This document shows, one piece after another, positions 23,980-24,098 of a stretch of 24,098 bases of DNA. The position numbers were made by a program, and so were the translations under genes. Numbering within the stretch: the first letter of the stretch is position 1; each line of letters starts with the position of its first letter. The notes under the pieces were generated by a model. That model had not been told where the DNA came from and made no database searches. It worked only from the letters and a program-made list of their open reading frames with translations. The stretch is from Hyphococcus sp. GTDB taxonomy: Bacteria > Pseudomonadota > Alphaproteobacteria > Caulobacterales > Parvularculaceae. The stretch covers positions 1 to 24,098 of the forward strand of contig BQJH01000015.1 of the NCBI GenBank assembly GCA_021604605.1, given 5' to 3'.

Positions 23980-24033
23980 AAACAACAAAACCGCCGAAAA
24001 AGTTTATATGCGTCATTAAGATTTACACCGTGG

Positions 24034-24062
24034 TTGCATACCGGGTGAAAAAATGTTATAAT
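24034..24062 (+). promoter_or_regulatory. Near-consensus sigma-70 promoter reading off the right edge
   Basis: TTGCAT (24034-24039), 17-nt spacer, perfect TATAAT (24057-24062). The gene it serves lies beyond the window. Confidence 0.72.
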
Positions 24063-24069
24063 ATAACAT
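24053..24069. promoter_or_regulatory. 17-nt palindromic operator over the -10 box
   Basis: ATGTTATA-A-TATAACAT is a perfect palindrome centred on 24061 and covers the whole -10 hexamer. A dimeric repressor bound here would block the promoter. Confidence 0.6.
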
Positions 24070-24098
24070 ATAGATAAGATTTCACTCTTAGCAATACT

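Larger units (their letters stand above)
23790..24098. other. Repeat-dense noncoding tail after the RepA-like gene
   Basis: 309 bp to the window edge without a supportable gene; the longest frame from an ATG is a 25-codon one at 23904. It contains two strong inverted repeats, a repeated CCGCTGACGCG, and a promoter with palindromic operator at the right end. The arrangement may be a replication origin, a small-RNA locus or a regulatory region. Confidence 0.6.

Noticed and set aside
23904..23981. 25-codon frame in the repeat tail
   Set aside because: It lies over hairpin II, has no ribosome binding site, and its Arg/Thr-rich composition is explained by the repeat.

Overview
The window looks like a chromosomal stretch of an alphaproteobacterium. 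The evidence is protein style (TIR_2 and SUMF1 fusions, DUF805, DUF3137, DUF885, an ErpA and ExoIII of alphaproteobacterial type) and an elongator tRNA-Met of the alphaproteobacterial form with an encoded CCA. The family cannot be fixed from the sequence alone; a marine or environmental lineage such as Hyphomonadaceae or Parvularculaceae is a guess.

Left part (1-9624): a large membrane-bound hybrid sensor kinase with three PAS-like domains runs off the left edge on the minus strand. Divergent from it lie a DUF3137 membrane protein and a beta carbonic anhydrase. On the minus strand follow a DUF805 membrane protein, a short RecD-like helicase, an exported DUF885 metallopeptidase-like protein and an exported esterase. 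An AT-rich gene for a small exported protein of unknown function closes this part.

Middle (9621-15665): a tight minus-strand operon encodes a nitroreductase, an SRPBCC protein and exodeoxyribonuclease III. Divergent from it are a membrane-anchored ClpP-fold protease-like protein and a TIR-transmembrane-SUMF1 protein. A subclass B3 metallo-beta-lactamase, a REP-like hairpin pair and erpA follow.

Accessory strip (15800-18173): several small genes of unknown function lie here, including a divergent pair whose ATG codons share one CATG, a zinc-ribbon miniprotein and an IS1595-type transposase. Housekeeping genes return with guaA, an FAD-dependent oxidoreductase of the L-2-hydroxyglutarate oxidase type, and an exported DUF1579-like protein.

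Right end (22070-24098): a tRNA-Met with a strong promoter is followed directly by what looks like the start of an integrated element. It has a repeat-bearing noncoding stretch that could hold integrase arm sites, an AlpA-like DNA-binding protein, and a RepA-like AAA ATPase translationally coupled to it. A repeat-dense noncoding tail ends in a near-consensus promoter whose -10 box is buried in a 17-nt palindrome. That promoter points out of the window. No integrase is visible inside the window.
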